Below are positions 1 through 8,571 of a stretch of 13,143 nt of DNA, one piece after another. Source of the DNA: Treponema sp. Lineage in GTDB: Bacteria > Spirochaetota > Spirochaetia > Treponematales > Rectinemataceae. A model generated the notes under the pieces. That model did not search any database. It saw nothing but the letters and a program-made list of their open reading frames with translations, and was not told the DNA's origin. Both the position numbers and the translations under genes were made by a program. Where the stretch lies: NCBI GenBank assembly GCA_012516755.1, contig JAAYWE010000003.1:1-13143 (forward strand). Direction: 5' to 3'. Every line of letters begins with the position of its first letter. Position 1 is the first letter of the stretch.

Positions 1-1919
1 ACCCGGCGCCCGGGTCTGGAGGCGCAATTCCCTCGCGCTCAGATCATGCTATGAGCGAAGAGGCCTTTGACAAGGCAATGCCAAATGAATTCTGGCGAGA
101 GGTAGTAGACCTGTGCGCGGAAAAGGCTTCGGATACGCTTCTGCTTGCCGAGGCTTTCTGGCTTATGGAAGGTTATTTTGTACGAACCCTGGGTATGCAC
201 CGCGTATATAACTCTGCCTTTATGAACATGCTCAAAGACGAAAAAAACTCATTATATCGCCTGACCATCAAGAATACACAGGAGTTCGATCGTGATATTC
301 TAAAGCGTTTTGTCAATTTTATGAGCAACCCAGACGAGGAGACGGCGGTTGCTCAATTCGGCAAAGGAGATAAATACTTCGGTGTTGCCACTATGCTAGC
401 TACTATGCCAGGATTACCGATGATCGCTCATGGTCAAATCGAAGGTTTTACAGAAAAGTATGGCATGGAATATAAGCGCTCTTATTGGGATGAAACGCCG
501 GATAGAGATCTCATCGCACGCCATGAGCGCGAAATTTTCCCGCTGCTTCGAATGCGTCGGCTTTTCTCAGAAGTCGAAAACTTTTATTTATTTGATTATA
601 TGCAAGATGATGGAACAATCGACGAAAATGTCTTCGCCTACTGCAATGGCCAGGGAGAGCGGCGAGTTCTAGTATTCTATAACAACCACTGGGAGCGTAC
701 TTTAGGGCGAATTCATACCTCTTGCGCTTTTGCCCGGAAGACCGCTGATGGCAAAAAACAACTAAAAACAACGAGTCTAGCCAATGCACTCAAAATCGAT
801 TCCTCTCCAAAAAATTATGTCATCATGCATGAGATTCGTTCCGGACTATGGTATATATTCCGGAGCGAAGATATTGCTTCCCGCGGTTTCAAATTAGCTC
901 TGGAAGGCTACCAGAACAAGGTTTTCATCGACATCATGAATGTGCACGACACCGAGGGCAGATACACTAAGCTCTTTGAAATAGTTGATTCGAGAGGAAT
1001 AGCGGATCTGGATGATGCCTTGCTTGAGGCCGACCAGCCCGAGCTCTATCGATCGCTCCATAATGCGATAAACAGCCTCAGCAGCATAGAGACGATTCAA
1101 AATCTCTCGCAGGAAGAAGCTATTCAAAGAGCGACTATTTTTTCGGAGATTTTCTTTTCGAGGCTTTGTGAGATTGCCGGGAGTGATGATACTCTTGCCG
1201 CATCCCGCAGCGACTCAGTCCGATCTGCAAGCTCATGGCTTAAGACAGTGCTCAAGCTGCTATATGGGACAACAGAGTCCGATGCAGGCATTGCTGCAGC
1301 AACTCTTTGCAATAACAGCAGTGCTTCCAATTCGGAATATCAGCAATATAGGCTGATTCTCTTAATCTATTCATTTATGAGGTCTTTGGTAAAAGCTTTC
1401 GCCGCAGATGAACTCAATGAGGAAGTTTCTCGCGTTGTAAAAGAATATCGAATTGCAAAAAAACTCACTGAATCTGCAGTCGGACTGAGTCGCAGAAACG
1501 ATAGTCACGACACTAAATACCATGTCTCAATATGCGCAGAGATAGCAATAGCCTGGGCGCTGAGACAAGACAAACTTTTCTTTGACACAAGGAGAACAAT
1601 CGATTCGACTCTGACTCCGAACAAGCGTGCACAAGAAATTTGTGCCTGGGCTTTTTCCGATCCTTTAATGCGCGAAGCTCTCAATATAAATCAGTATCGT
1701 GGAACAGAATATTTCAATAAAGAGCGTTTTGAGGCTTTTGCAAGTCTCTTGCCTGCTTTTGCATGGATCGATTCGATTCAAGAAGAAACCAAGGAAAGAA
1801 AATTGAAAGAAGATCCATCATGGAAGGAAGTTGCTGAAATACTGAAAGAGAATGCGATTGTCGCAGGTTATAGGACAGGTATAATGCTCGAACTCATGGC
1901 ATCTGTAGCGCAAACATAG
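1..1919 (+). CDS. GH13 (alpha-amylase clan) protein, C-terminal part; 5' end outside window
   Basis: The reading frame is open to the left edge (first full codon at 3). The 16 residues before the Met at 51 include a conserved-looking stretch (AIPSRSDHA) that runs into it, so that Met is internal. The visible part has the second half of a GH13 barrel. LLAEAFW (residues 31-37 from the Met at 51) fits conserved region III with the acid/base Glu34. FMSNPDEETA (90-99) fits region IV. GLPMIAHGQIEGF (121-133) fits the C-terminal barrel strand. A beta domain follows to about residue 320. The remainder, about 300 residues, is predicted mostly helical and I do not recognise it. GH13 enzymes cleave or transfer alpha-glucosidic bonds. 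Region IV normally reads NHD, but here it reads NPD, so the usual transition-state His is missing. The nucleophile region lies outside the window, so activity cannot be judged. addB follows after 46 nt. Confidence 0.85.
   Translation, partial: PAPGSGGAIPSRSDHAMSEEAFDKAMPNEFWREVVDLCAEKASDTLLLAEAFWLMEGYFVRTLGMHRVYNSAFMNMLKDEKNSLYRLTIKNTQEFDRDILKRFVNFMSNPDEETAVAQFGKGDKYFGVATMLATMPGLPMIAHGQIEGFTEKYGMEYKRSYWDETPDRDLIARHEREIFPLLRMRRLFSEVENFYLFDYMQDDGTIDENVFAYCNGQGERRVLVFYNNHWERTLGRIHTSCAFARKTADGKKQLKTTSLANALKIDSSPKNYVIMHEIRSGLWYIFRSEDIASRGFKLALEGYQNKVFIDIMNVHDTEGRYTKLFEIVDSRGIADLDDALLEADQPELYRSLHNAINSLSSIETIQNLSQEEAIQRATIFSEIFFSRLCEIAGSDDTLAASRSDSVRSASSWLKTVLKLLYGTTESDAGIAAATLCNNSSASNSEYQQYRLILLIYSFMRSLVKAFAADELNEEVSRVVKEYRIAKKLTESAVGLSRRNDSHDTKYHVSICAEIAIAWALRQDKLFFDTRRTIDSTLTPNKRAQEICAWAFSDPLMREALNINQYRGTEYFNKERFEAFASLLPAFAWIDSIQEETKERKLKEDPSWKEVAEILKENAIVAGYRTGIMLELMASVAQT
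1858..1885 (+). promoter_or_regulatory. Candidate sigma-70 promoter for addBA-chr, inside the 3' end of the GH13 gene
   Basis: TTGTCG (1858-1863) and a consensus TATAAT (1880-1885) are separated by 16 nt. Transcription would start near 1892, giving a leader of about 74 nt before addB. The elements lie in coding sequence, so chance matches are possible. The placement would allow addBA to be expressed independently of the carbohydrate gene upstream. Confidence 0.4.
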
Positions 1920-1965
1920 AGATGCGCTTAAGATAAAGACCTTTTTAGGAAAGATCATTTAAGTT

Positions 1966-4836
1966 ATGCCAAAATCTGTAGATTCGACCAAAATAGCAGA
2001 GGGATATAAATCACTTTTAGGAACTCCGCTTGGTCGCGATATCTCACAACACCTGCAAGATGAGAATATTGTCTTTGTTTTTCCTTCTCAAGATACCGCC
2101 GATTCCTGGGCACGCGCTGTTGTATATTCCGAAATATCCAGAGCGGTGGCTCTAAATCGTTTTTTGGGTTTTGATAATTTTCTGTTATATGTGGCAAAGG
2201 CTAATGAGCAAGATGATCTATCGGTGCTAAAGCCTATCCACCGCTGGATCTGGGCTATGCAAATCCTTTCTAAAGAACAGAAAGGAGAAAGAAAGCCCGG
2301 TAAAAGACTATCTACTTTGCTTCCTTCTATGGAAATCTCGACTAAGAATCTTACAAGGCTCGTACGCCTCGCGCCCTATCTATTCGAAATAGAAATGCTA
2401 ACCAAAGACAGCGCTGTGCTAGATGCGTCTCCATGTCGCTTCATAAAAGAAGAATTTGAAGAAATGAGATTACTGGCTGAAGACTACATCGATTTTCTTG
2501 ATCGCGCTCGACTTAGGGATTCGCATAGGCGCCCTTTGGTCTTGCCACCGTTTATGAAAGTCCGAGCTTATGGACTCAGAGATGATTTTATCCGATTTGG
2601 ACTGATAGATTCAGAAGAGTTGGGCGATGGAAATATCAATTTCAGGGGGATTTTAGGCGAGGAGACTGGCCACGAGAAATCCTTAAGTGCCAAAGAAAGG
2701 ATTGCTTTCCCGGATATCTTCACACAGGAAAGAGGAGAAAAGGCTCCGATGCTCTACCATCAATTCAACTCCTCGCTTGTGGAAATCGAATGGATACTGG
2801 AAGAAATATCGAACGAAATCGAACAAGGCATCGAGCCTGAAGATATCGCTATATCTGTATGTGGGCTAACTGCAAAAAAGGAAGCGTGGATTCGTCAAAT
2901 TGCCGCGGAATATGGTGTTCCAGTCTCTATTCGCCGGGGTAAGCCACTATCTATGTCGCCATTTGGCAGGGTATTGATGGCAATTCAGAATGCGGCTCGT
3001 GAAGGCTTGACTCTGGAAAGCCTCGATGCATTTGCCGATCTTGCCAATATTACAGGACGGGACCCGGAAGCCTGGAAAGCTCTGCGAGATACGGCCTTAT
3101 CATTGCGCCTTCCTTCGCCTTCTCCGAGTGCCGCATACATACACAGTCTATGGAAAGGCGCTTTTGGGACAGACCAATGCCCCGAATCGACGGCTCAGAT
3201 TTACCAAAGGCTCTGGGAAAGCATCTTGTCCATAGCCAGGGCAGACTCTTTCTCCAGGCTCTATGATCAAATAATCGGTTTTCTGGAGCATTGGATCGAT
3301 ACAAGTGGATTCGGAGCCAATATACAGACCGATCGCTCGATGCGTCTTACTCTAGATGAACTACAGAGTTGGATAGACCATGAAAACATTTTCACAGACC
3401 TCTCTATTCCGCCATTTGAGCTTTTTTTGACTGTGCTTGAGTCAAAAAGCTATATTCCTTTGGTGGAAGAGAATGCAGTGTATATATACGACTTTGATAC
3501 CACAGCGGGAATTGCAGTGCTTTCCCATTATGTCGCGGGTGCCTCGCAGGAGGGTTTGGCTTCTTCGCTCAAAATCAAGAGCGCCCTTCCACCGGAACTT
3601 GCGGGCATTCTCCAGCAAGAAAAGACCGATAAGGCTCACGAAGTCATAAATATGCACCGGGTTTCTCCAACCCAGTTCTCTTTTGCAGCCAAGGGATTTG
3701 AAGATTATGAGACGGCCTATCCGCTATTCCCTCTTCCAATAATGATTGACCCCAATGCAGAGCGTGGACTTCGAGCTATCTTAATTTCTAAAGAACAAAA
3801 AAACGCTACAGAGAGCTATTCTCATCCAGAACCTATAGAGCCAACAGTAGCACGCAGTTTTTTGAACGCAACTAAGAGCTTCGATTCGGAAAAGAAGTAT
3901 GCGATTTTTAGCCCTTCTTCGCTCAAAGAGCTATCGCAGTGTGGCTTTCGCTGGTTTGCAAGCAAGATCGACCTGGTAGATGTCTATTCAAGGGACGATA
4001 GCGCCATAGCCATCGGCAACTTATATCATAGCGCCTACAGACGCGCCATCCAAGCACTTCCGCAAAATTTTAAGAATGCCGAGACGGATGAGGAATTTCG
4101 GAAGACTATAAACTCAGCCCTTAGTAAAGAAGCCAAAAGAATTCTCCTCCAGTATGGCAGTGGACTTCAGCCTATTTTGTCTGCGCTTTTCCCGCGTGCA
4201 ATTCACAGACTAAATGAGCTTTGGAATTTCGAACGAACGATGTTTTCGGCCTATGAGCGCGAAGGGTTCGAAATGAGGCTTCAGCATGAATTTTCGGAAG
4301 AAGAAGCAATCCTTGAAGGCAGGATCGACTGCCTTTTCAGCAGGCAAGATGAGAGCTTAGGAAATATAAAATGTTATGTCATAGTGGATTATAAAAAGAA
4401 TCGTATACCATCTATATCTAAAATGAGAGTCGGTGTAATGCCTTCTGACTATGAAGAGTTTGCATCCTATGACGAAAACCAAGAGAAAGAAGACGGATAT
4501 GACAGCAGTGCATTTTTTCTCGAGGAAATCCAGGTACCTTCTTATACTCTCCTGGTGGAAACCTCTTGGGGTCGCGTGGAAGGAGCTTTCTATTGGTCCA
4601 TCGAAAAAGCGGAAGCTGTCGGATATATCAGGCCTCCTACAGTGCCTAAAATGAGATCGGCGTATACTTACAGCAAGGAAACGGATTTCCAGCGTTCCGC
4701 GCTCCGCGATATGCTGCGAGTAGCTTCTTCAAAGGTGAAAGCTGGGAATTTTCTTGATCTTGCGCTGGATCGCGCGGTCTGTGAGGACTGTGAGTTCAAA
4801 CCGCTTTGTAGATTCTGGTATTTTCTGGAGCTATAA
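1966..4836 (+). CDS. addB: AddB-like subunit of ATP-dependent helicase-nuclease (PD-(D/E)XK nuclease with 4Fe-4S staple)
   Basis: AddB-type subunit, 956 aa, expected to act with AddA at double-strand ends, degrading and recombinogenically trimming DNA for RecA loading. The C-terminal third is a RecB-family nuclease. It shows H688 (GNLYHS), D788 (EGRIDCL), D808 and K810 (VIVDYKKN), and a Q-x3-Y motif (Q856/Y860). Cys659 (SQCGFRWF) together with C939-x2-C942-x5-C948 reproduces the split four-cysteine iron-sulphur arrangement known from AddB. Residues around 265-350 resemble the degenerate helicase 2A region shared by AddB and RecC. No Walker A motif is visible at the N-terminus (GTPLGRD is not a P-loop), and the protein is shorter than Bacillus AddB (about 1,166 aa). 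The start at 1966 has AGGA at 1947-1950, somewhat distant. The stop overlaps the addA start by one base. Confidence 0.87.
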   Translation: MPKSVDSTKIAEGYKSLLGTPLGRDISQHLQDENIVFVFPSQDTADSWARAVVYSEISRAVALNRFLGFDNFLLYVAKANEQDDLSVLKPIHRWIWAMQILSKEQKGERKPGKRLSTLLPSMEISTKNLTRLVRLAPYLFEIEMLTKDSAVLDASPCRFIKEEFEEMRLLAEDYIDFLDRARLRDSHRRPLVLPPFMKVRAYGLRDDFIRFGLIDSEELGDGNINFRGILGEETGHEKSLSAKERIAFPDIFTQERGEKAPMLYHQFNSSLVEIEWILEEISNEIEQGIEPEDIAISVCGLTAKKEAWIRQIAAEYGVPVSIRRGKPLSMSPFGRVLMAIQNAAREGLTLESLDAFADLANITGRDPEAWKALRDTALSLRLPSPSPSAAYIHSLWKGAFGTDQCPESTAQIYQRLWESILSIARADSFSRLYDQIIGFLEHWIDTSGFGANIQTDRSMRLTLDELQSWIDHENIFTDLSIPPFELFLTVLESKSYIPLVEENAVYIYDFDTTAGIAVLSHYVAGASQEGLASSLKIKSALPPELAGILQQEKTDKAHEVINMHRVSPTQFSFAAKGFEDYETAYPLFPLPIMIDPNAERGLRAILISKEQKNATESYSHPEPIEPTVARSFLNATKSFDSEKKYAIFSPSSLKELSQCGFRWFASKIDLVDVYSRDDSAIAIGNLYHSAYRRAIQALPQNFKNAETDEEFRKTINSALSKEAKRILLQYGSGLQPILSALFPRAIHRLNELWNFERTMFSAYEREGFEMRLQHEFSEEEAILEGRIDCLFSRQDESLGNIKCYVIVDYKKNRIPSISKMRVGVMPSDYEEFASYDENQEKEDGYDSSAFFLEEIQVPSYTLLVETSWGRVEGAFYWSIEKAEAVGYIRPPTVPKMRSAYTYSKETDFQRSALRDMLRVASSKVKAGNFLDLALDRAVCEDCEFKPLCRFWYFLEL

Positions 4837-7800
4837 TGATATCGCACCATGATTCCTTCGATCTTGAAGCGCTCAAGCTCGACGATTTTCAAAAAAAGGC
4901 CGCTTATACCGAGGATACAGCCATCGTTACGGCTGGAGCAGGGACAGGCAAGACAAGAGCTCTGGTAGGCCGTTTTCTATATCTTGTGCTCCAGAAAAAT
5001 GTGGATCCAGAGCGTATATTGGCACTCACCTTTACTCGTAAGGCAGCTGCCGAAATGTTCCAGAGAGTCCAACAGGCATTAAGCCCATTTGCTAATGACC
5101 GTCCGAATCTCGCCAGAAGTCTTATGCAAACGCATATTCAAACACTAGACTCTTTCTGCCACGAAATCGTGGCTCAAGCTGCTGTTCTATATGGCTATAC
5201 TCCAGATTTTCAGATCGATGAGAGTAAGTGCGCACGCATTGCAGAAAAGACCGCATACCGATTTGTCCTCGATAATCAGAAAAGAGATGGAATCGAAAGC
5301 CTAGTTTTTGCCTTTGGCTTTCAAGCCGTGGTTCAAGACCTTTTTGCATCTTTTGGAAGGGCAAATGTCGAACCGCATTGGCAAGGCAAGCAAATCTGTC
5401 ACGCTTCGGCTCGAATCGGAGAACAGGAATTCAAGAAAGCCGCTGAAGAAATTGCAGAGAAAATACACGATATTGCACTCAATATTCTGGAAATCGCTAA
5501 CCAAAAACCAGGCAATTACGCAATACATGGCTTCAGAGAAGGTACGAATCAAGCTATTCGCGCAGCTAGAACAGTCTCATGCCTTTCTTATGATCTTAAA
5601 GGTTTGAAAGACTTTTCGGATTATATGGAGAAGCCGGAAAATGCCATAAATCTTCAAAGTGTGGGCCGAAATGAAACAGAATCCGCAATCAAGGAGCTTG
5701 CCAAAGAGCTCAAAAACAAGGCGCTTCGAGACAGAATCTCTCAGCTCGTGGATTTTGAGAAGTTCTTGCCGAGTTATTACGCCATCATGGATCGCCTCGA
5801 TGAATATGCAGACATGCTATGTGAAGAAAAATGCAAAGCCAATATAATGAATTACAAGGATCTAGGCGCCCTGGCAGTAGACATTCTGTCCAATCATGAA
5901 GACAGGCGCATCTTCTGGGCTTCTCGTTTTCAGTATATCCTCATCGATGAGTTCCAGGATAACAACGAGCTTCAGAAACAACTCCTTTTTCTCTTGAGCA
6001 AAGAGGGCAAAGAGATCCGAAGAGGAAAACTGTTTTTTGTCGGAGATGAGAAACAGTCTATCTACCTCTTCCGTGGCGCAGATGTAAGCGTATTCAAGGG
6101 GCTTGCCAATGAGCTAATGGCGGCTCCACTTTCGCTCAACCTAAACTATCGAAGCACAAACCAACTGATCGAATTCTTCAACAGCGTCTTTCGCATTGTT
6201 ATGCTACCAGCCAATCCGGAGAATCCGCAGCCTTTCGAGGCTCTGTATCAGGATATGGAAACTATAAGCACAGAGAATGCTAATATCGAAGAGTCCAAAG
6301 GCTTTTCCTCGCGGATCGAGTATCATTGCATAACGAACAAAATACCGGCCGAAGAGGAAGCCTGCGGCATCCGTTCGGCAAAGGAGTCGATGGCTTTTCG
6401 TCTGGCTCTGTGGATACGAGACGCCGTTGAATCCTCGAACCCCCTACTCATCAGAAAGGAAGGGGAAACACAGGATCTGGCAATAACAGAAAAAAAACAA
6501 CATAAATTATCGCTTAGAAAGGCCGAATATAGCGATATCGCAGTTCTCATGCGCACAACAAGACGCCAATACGAGCTCGAAAAATACTTGCGCATGCTGG
6601 CTATTCCCTTTGTCAGCGATACTGCTGCTAGTCTCTTCTCTGAAGAGCCGATCAATGATCTTTACTACATCCTGCGCCTTCTTATAGATGCCAAGGATCT
6701 TTTTGCCACAGCCGCGGTACTCCGCAGTCCATTGTGTCGCATTTCGAACGATGGATTTGTGAGCATCCTCACCGAGAAAAAGAGTCTGGCTGATCTCGAG
6801 GCAGACATGCCAATAAAACTGAACCCCAATGACCGAAATTCTATAGAACGAATGATCTTATTTTATCAGGAGTTGCGCCAAAAATCGGATCACATGCCTC
6901 TCATGGAGCTTGTGGCCTATATATGGAAGGAGGCACGGCTAGAGGCTTCGATTCTCTGCGATGAACAACGCTTGCCATACCTGGATCATTGGAATGCTAT
7001 ACGAACCCTGGCAGCAAACACAGAGACAGAGGGCGGGCACATATCCGCGTTCTTAATATCAATTCGAGATTATATGCGGAATATGCACTTGTTCGACACC
7101 AATTCCGTGCCAAAAGCCGAAGCGCACGGTGTCCACCTGCTCACTATCCATAAATCTAAAGGGCTCGAGTTCCCCATAGTGATAATCCCATGGACCGAAG
7201 CAAGCACCAACAAAAATGGCGGAAAAGAACTCTGGGGAATTCTTGAATCGGATCAGGAGAAAGGAAGAACACGATTCTATACAGTGGACATAGGATTTCA
7301 CGATCGAATTCAGAGCGGCTCAAATATTCTTCAGACTCAGGCAAAAGCCCAGCGCACAGAGAAGGAGGAAGCTGAAACCAAGCGCCTATTGTATGTTGCA
7401 TGCACGCGAGCAATAGACCACCTTATATTCTTCTCTGCCGCTCCCGAAAATAAACCCTATGATAGGGATAGCTTCCATGCACTTCTCTTTCAGAGTACCG
7501 CTCATCTCATCCCACGAGACTATAGCGAAAAAACTCAACTTCCAGCTCATCTGTCGGGTTTGCAGTTATTTTTCGAGCCGCTGGTCTCTGACAAAGAGAT
7601 ACAAGGAGCCAGATCAAACATGTTGCGTGCCAGAAAATTATCTCAAAAAAAACTCCTATCTGAGAAAGAAAAACAAGAATCAGAACAGAAATCCAAAGAA
7701 GCTCTCTGCAAGACGGCCCCAAAAACAGAAAAATCGTTTATGGAACCGGCTAAGATGACAAATCTGCCTTCTGACTCCGTTGCCGGGAGCCATTCTCGGC

Positions 7801-8558
7801 GTATCACGGCCAGCAGCATAAATGCCATAATTGCGCAGCAGTCTCTTGCCGCGGACTATGCGCGCGAACTATCCGGGCATTTTGTAAGCAAACGTATATT
7901 CAGGCCAGTAGAGTCTCGAGCTCAATCTGAAGCCCAAGCTCTTGATAAACCTTCACTCGAAGCCCAAAATACCCAAGAATCTCTCGACTTCAGTGCCTAT
8001 GGGTCTTTAGTACATGAACTCTTTGTTCATCTTTTGGCTGAAAAGACAATGGAAAACTTTAGGCCTTCTGCGTCCCTATCTCGTGAGCTGCTTGGAAGCA
8101 CATCACCAGAGTTCGGCGATACATCTATCGCCAAGAAGACCGATCCTCGCTATCTAAGCTCTATAATAGAAAACGCAGCAGCCGAGCTTGCCCCGCTCTT
8201 TGAAGCCCCTACATTCTCAACTCTTGTCCTAGAAAAGAAATACAGTTGCGAATTTCCCTTTTTGCTTGGACTTGGGAGATGGATTATCGAAGGAAGAATG
8301 GACTTCGTAGCCCAAAGGGATGAAGAAGTCATAATACTCGATCTGAAAACCGACCGAAGATTACTGCCTCATAAGTATGCTCTTCAACTTGGGCTTTATT
8401 GCATAGCTGCCCAACAACTCTTTCAAAAGAAAAAAGTTCACGCAGGGCTCATATATTTGCATTTTGGACAGATTGCCTGGCTCAATGCTGATCCTGACAT
8501 AGAGATCCTATTGAAAATTTGCGATTCGATATGTTTTGATACACATATCAATTCATAA
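4836..8558 (+). CDS. addA: AddA-like UvrD/RecB helicase-nuclease subunit
   Basis: 1,240 aa, close to the usual AddA length. All SF1A helicase motifs are present in order: Walker A AGAGTGKT (33-40, K39), TFTRKAAAEM (Ia), IDEFQD (370-375, D371/E372), GDEKQSIYLFRG (403-414), LNYRS (436-440), TIHKSKGLEF (770-779) and RLLYVACTR (850-858). A charged Gln/Lys/Glu-rich linker at about 940-1040 leads to a RecB-family nuclease. That nuclease has H1060 (GSLVHELF), D1156 (EGRMD), D1169/K1171 (DLKTD) and Q1184/Y1188 (QLGLY). It is therefore expected to be an active 3'-5' translocase plus nuclease, forming a heterodimer with the AddB encoded just upstream. TAATG overlap with addB suggests translational coupling; GGAG lies just before the start. 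UvrD or RecB (RecBCD) are alternative names, but the partner has AddB cysteines and no RecC or RecD is present. Confidence 0.93.
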   Translation: MISHHDSFDLEALKLDDFQKKAAYTEDTAIVTAGAGTGKTRALVGRFLYLVLQKNVDPERILALTFTRKAAAEMFQRVQQALSPFANDRPNLARSLMQTHIQTLDSFCHEIVAQAAVLYGYTPDFQIDESKCARIAEKTAYRFVLDNQKRDGIESLVFAFGFQAVVQDLFASFGRANVEPHWQGKQICHASARIGEQEFKKAAEEIAEKIHDIALNILEIANQKPGNYAIHGFREGTNQAIRAARTVSCLSYDLKGLKDFSDYMEKPENAINLQSVGRNETESAIKELAKELKNKALRDRISQLVDFEKFLPSYYAIMDRLDEYADMLCEEKCKANIMNYKDLGALAVDILSNHEDRRIFWASRFQYILIDEFQDNNELQKQLLFLLSKEGKEIRRGKLFFVGDEKQSIYLFRGADVSVFKGLANELMAAPLSLNLNYRSTNQLIEFFNSVFRIVMLPANPENPQPFEALYQDMETISTENANIEESKGFSSRIEYHCITNKIPAEEEACGIRSAKESMAFRLALWIRDAVESSNPLLIRKEGETQDLAITEKKQHKLSLRKAEYSDIAVLMRTTRRQYELEKYLRMLAIPFVSDTAASLFSEEPINDLYYILRLLIDAKDLFATAAVLRSPLCRISNDGFVSILTEKKSLADLEADMPIKLNPNDRNSIERMILFYQELRQKSDHMPLMELVAYIWKEARLEASILCDEQRLPYLDHWNAIRTLAANTETEGGHISAFLISIRDYMRNMHLFDTNSVPKAEAHGVHLLTIHKSKGLEFPIVIIPWTEASTNKNGGKELWGILESDQEKGRTRFYTVDIGFHDRIQSGSNILQTQAKAQRTEKEEAETKRLLYVACTRAIDHLIFFSAAPENKPYDRDSFHALLFQSTAHLIPRDYSEKTQLPAHLSGLQLFFEPLVSDKEIQGARSNMLRARKLSQKKLLSEKEKQESEQKSKEALCKTAPKTEKSFMEPAKMTNLPSDSVAGSHSRRITASSINAIIAQQSLAADYARELSGHFVSKRIFRPVESRAQSEAQALDKPSLEAQNTQESLDFSAYGSLVHELFVHLLAEKTMENFRPSASLSRELLGSTSPEFGDTSIAKKTDPRYLSSIIENAAAELAPLFEAPTFSTLVLEKKYSCEFPFLLGLGRWIIEGRMDFVAQRDEEVIILDLKTDRRLLPHKYALQLGLYCIAAQQLFQKKKVHAGLIYLHFGQIAWLNADPDIEILLKICDSICFDTHINS

Positions 8559-8561
8559 TTC

Positions 8562-8567
8562 AGGAGG
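8562..8567 (+). promoter_or_regulatory. Strong ribosome binding site fixing the chrA1 start at 8572
   Basis: AGGAGG lies 4 nt before ATG 8572 and directly after the addA stop. It favours this start over an in-frame ATG at 8536 inside addA that would add a 12-residue non-conserved tail. Confidence 0.8.
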
Positions 8568-8571
8568 ATCG

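Noticed and set aside
51..53. Met at 51 as the true start of the first gene
   Set aside because: The frame is open to the window edge, the preceding residues look conserved (AIPSRSDHA), and half of a GH13 barrel would be missing.
1920..1965. Terminator between the GH13 gene and addB
   Set aside because: CTTTTT is present but no hairpin with a usable loop precedes it.
7600..7990. Lys/Gln/Glu-rich stretch of addA as a frameshift or insertion
   Set aside because: The frame stays open, the nuclease motifs resume downstream, and AddA proteins normally have a variable linker here.
8536..8571. Upstream in-frame ATG for chrA1 within the end of addA
   Set aside because: No RBS and a non-conserved 12-residue extension; ATG 8572 has AGGAGG at the right distance.
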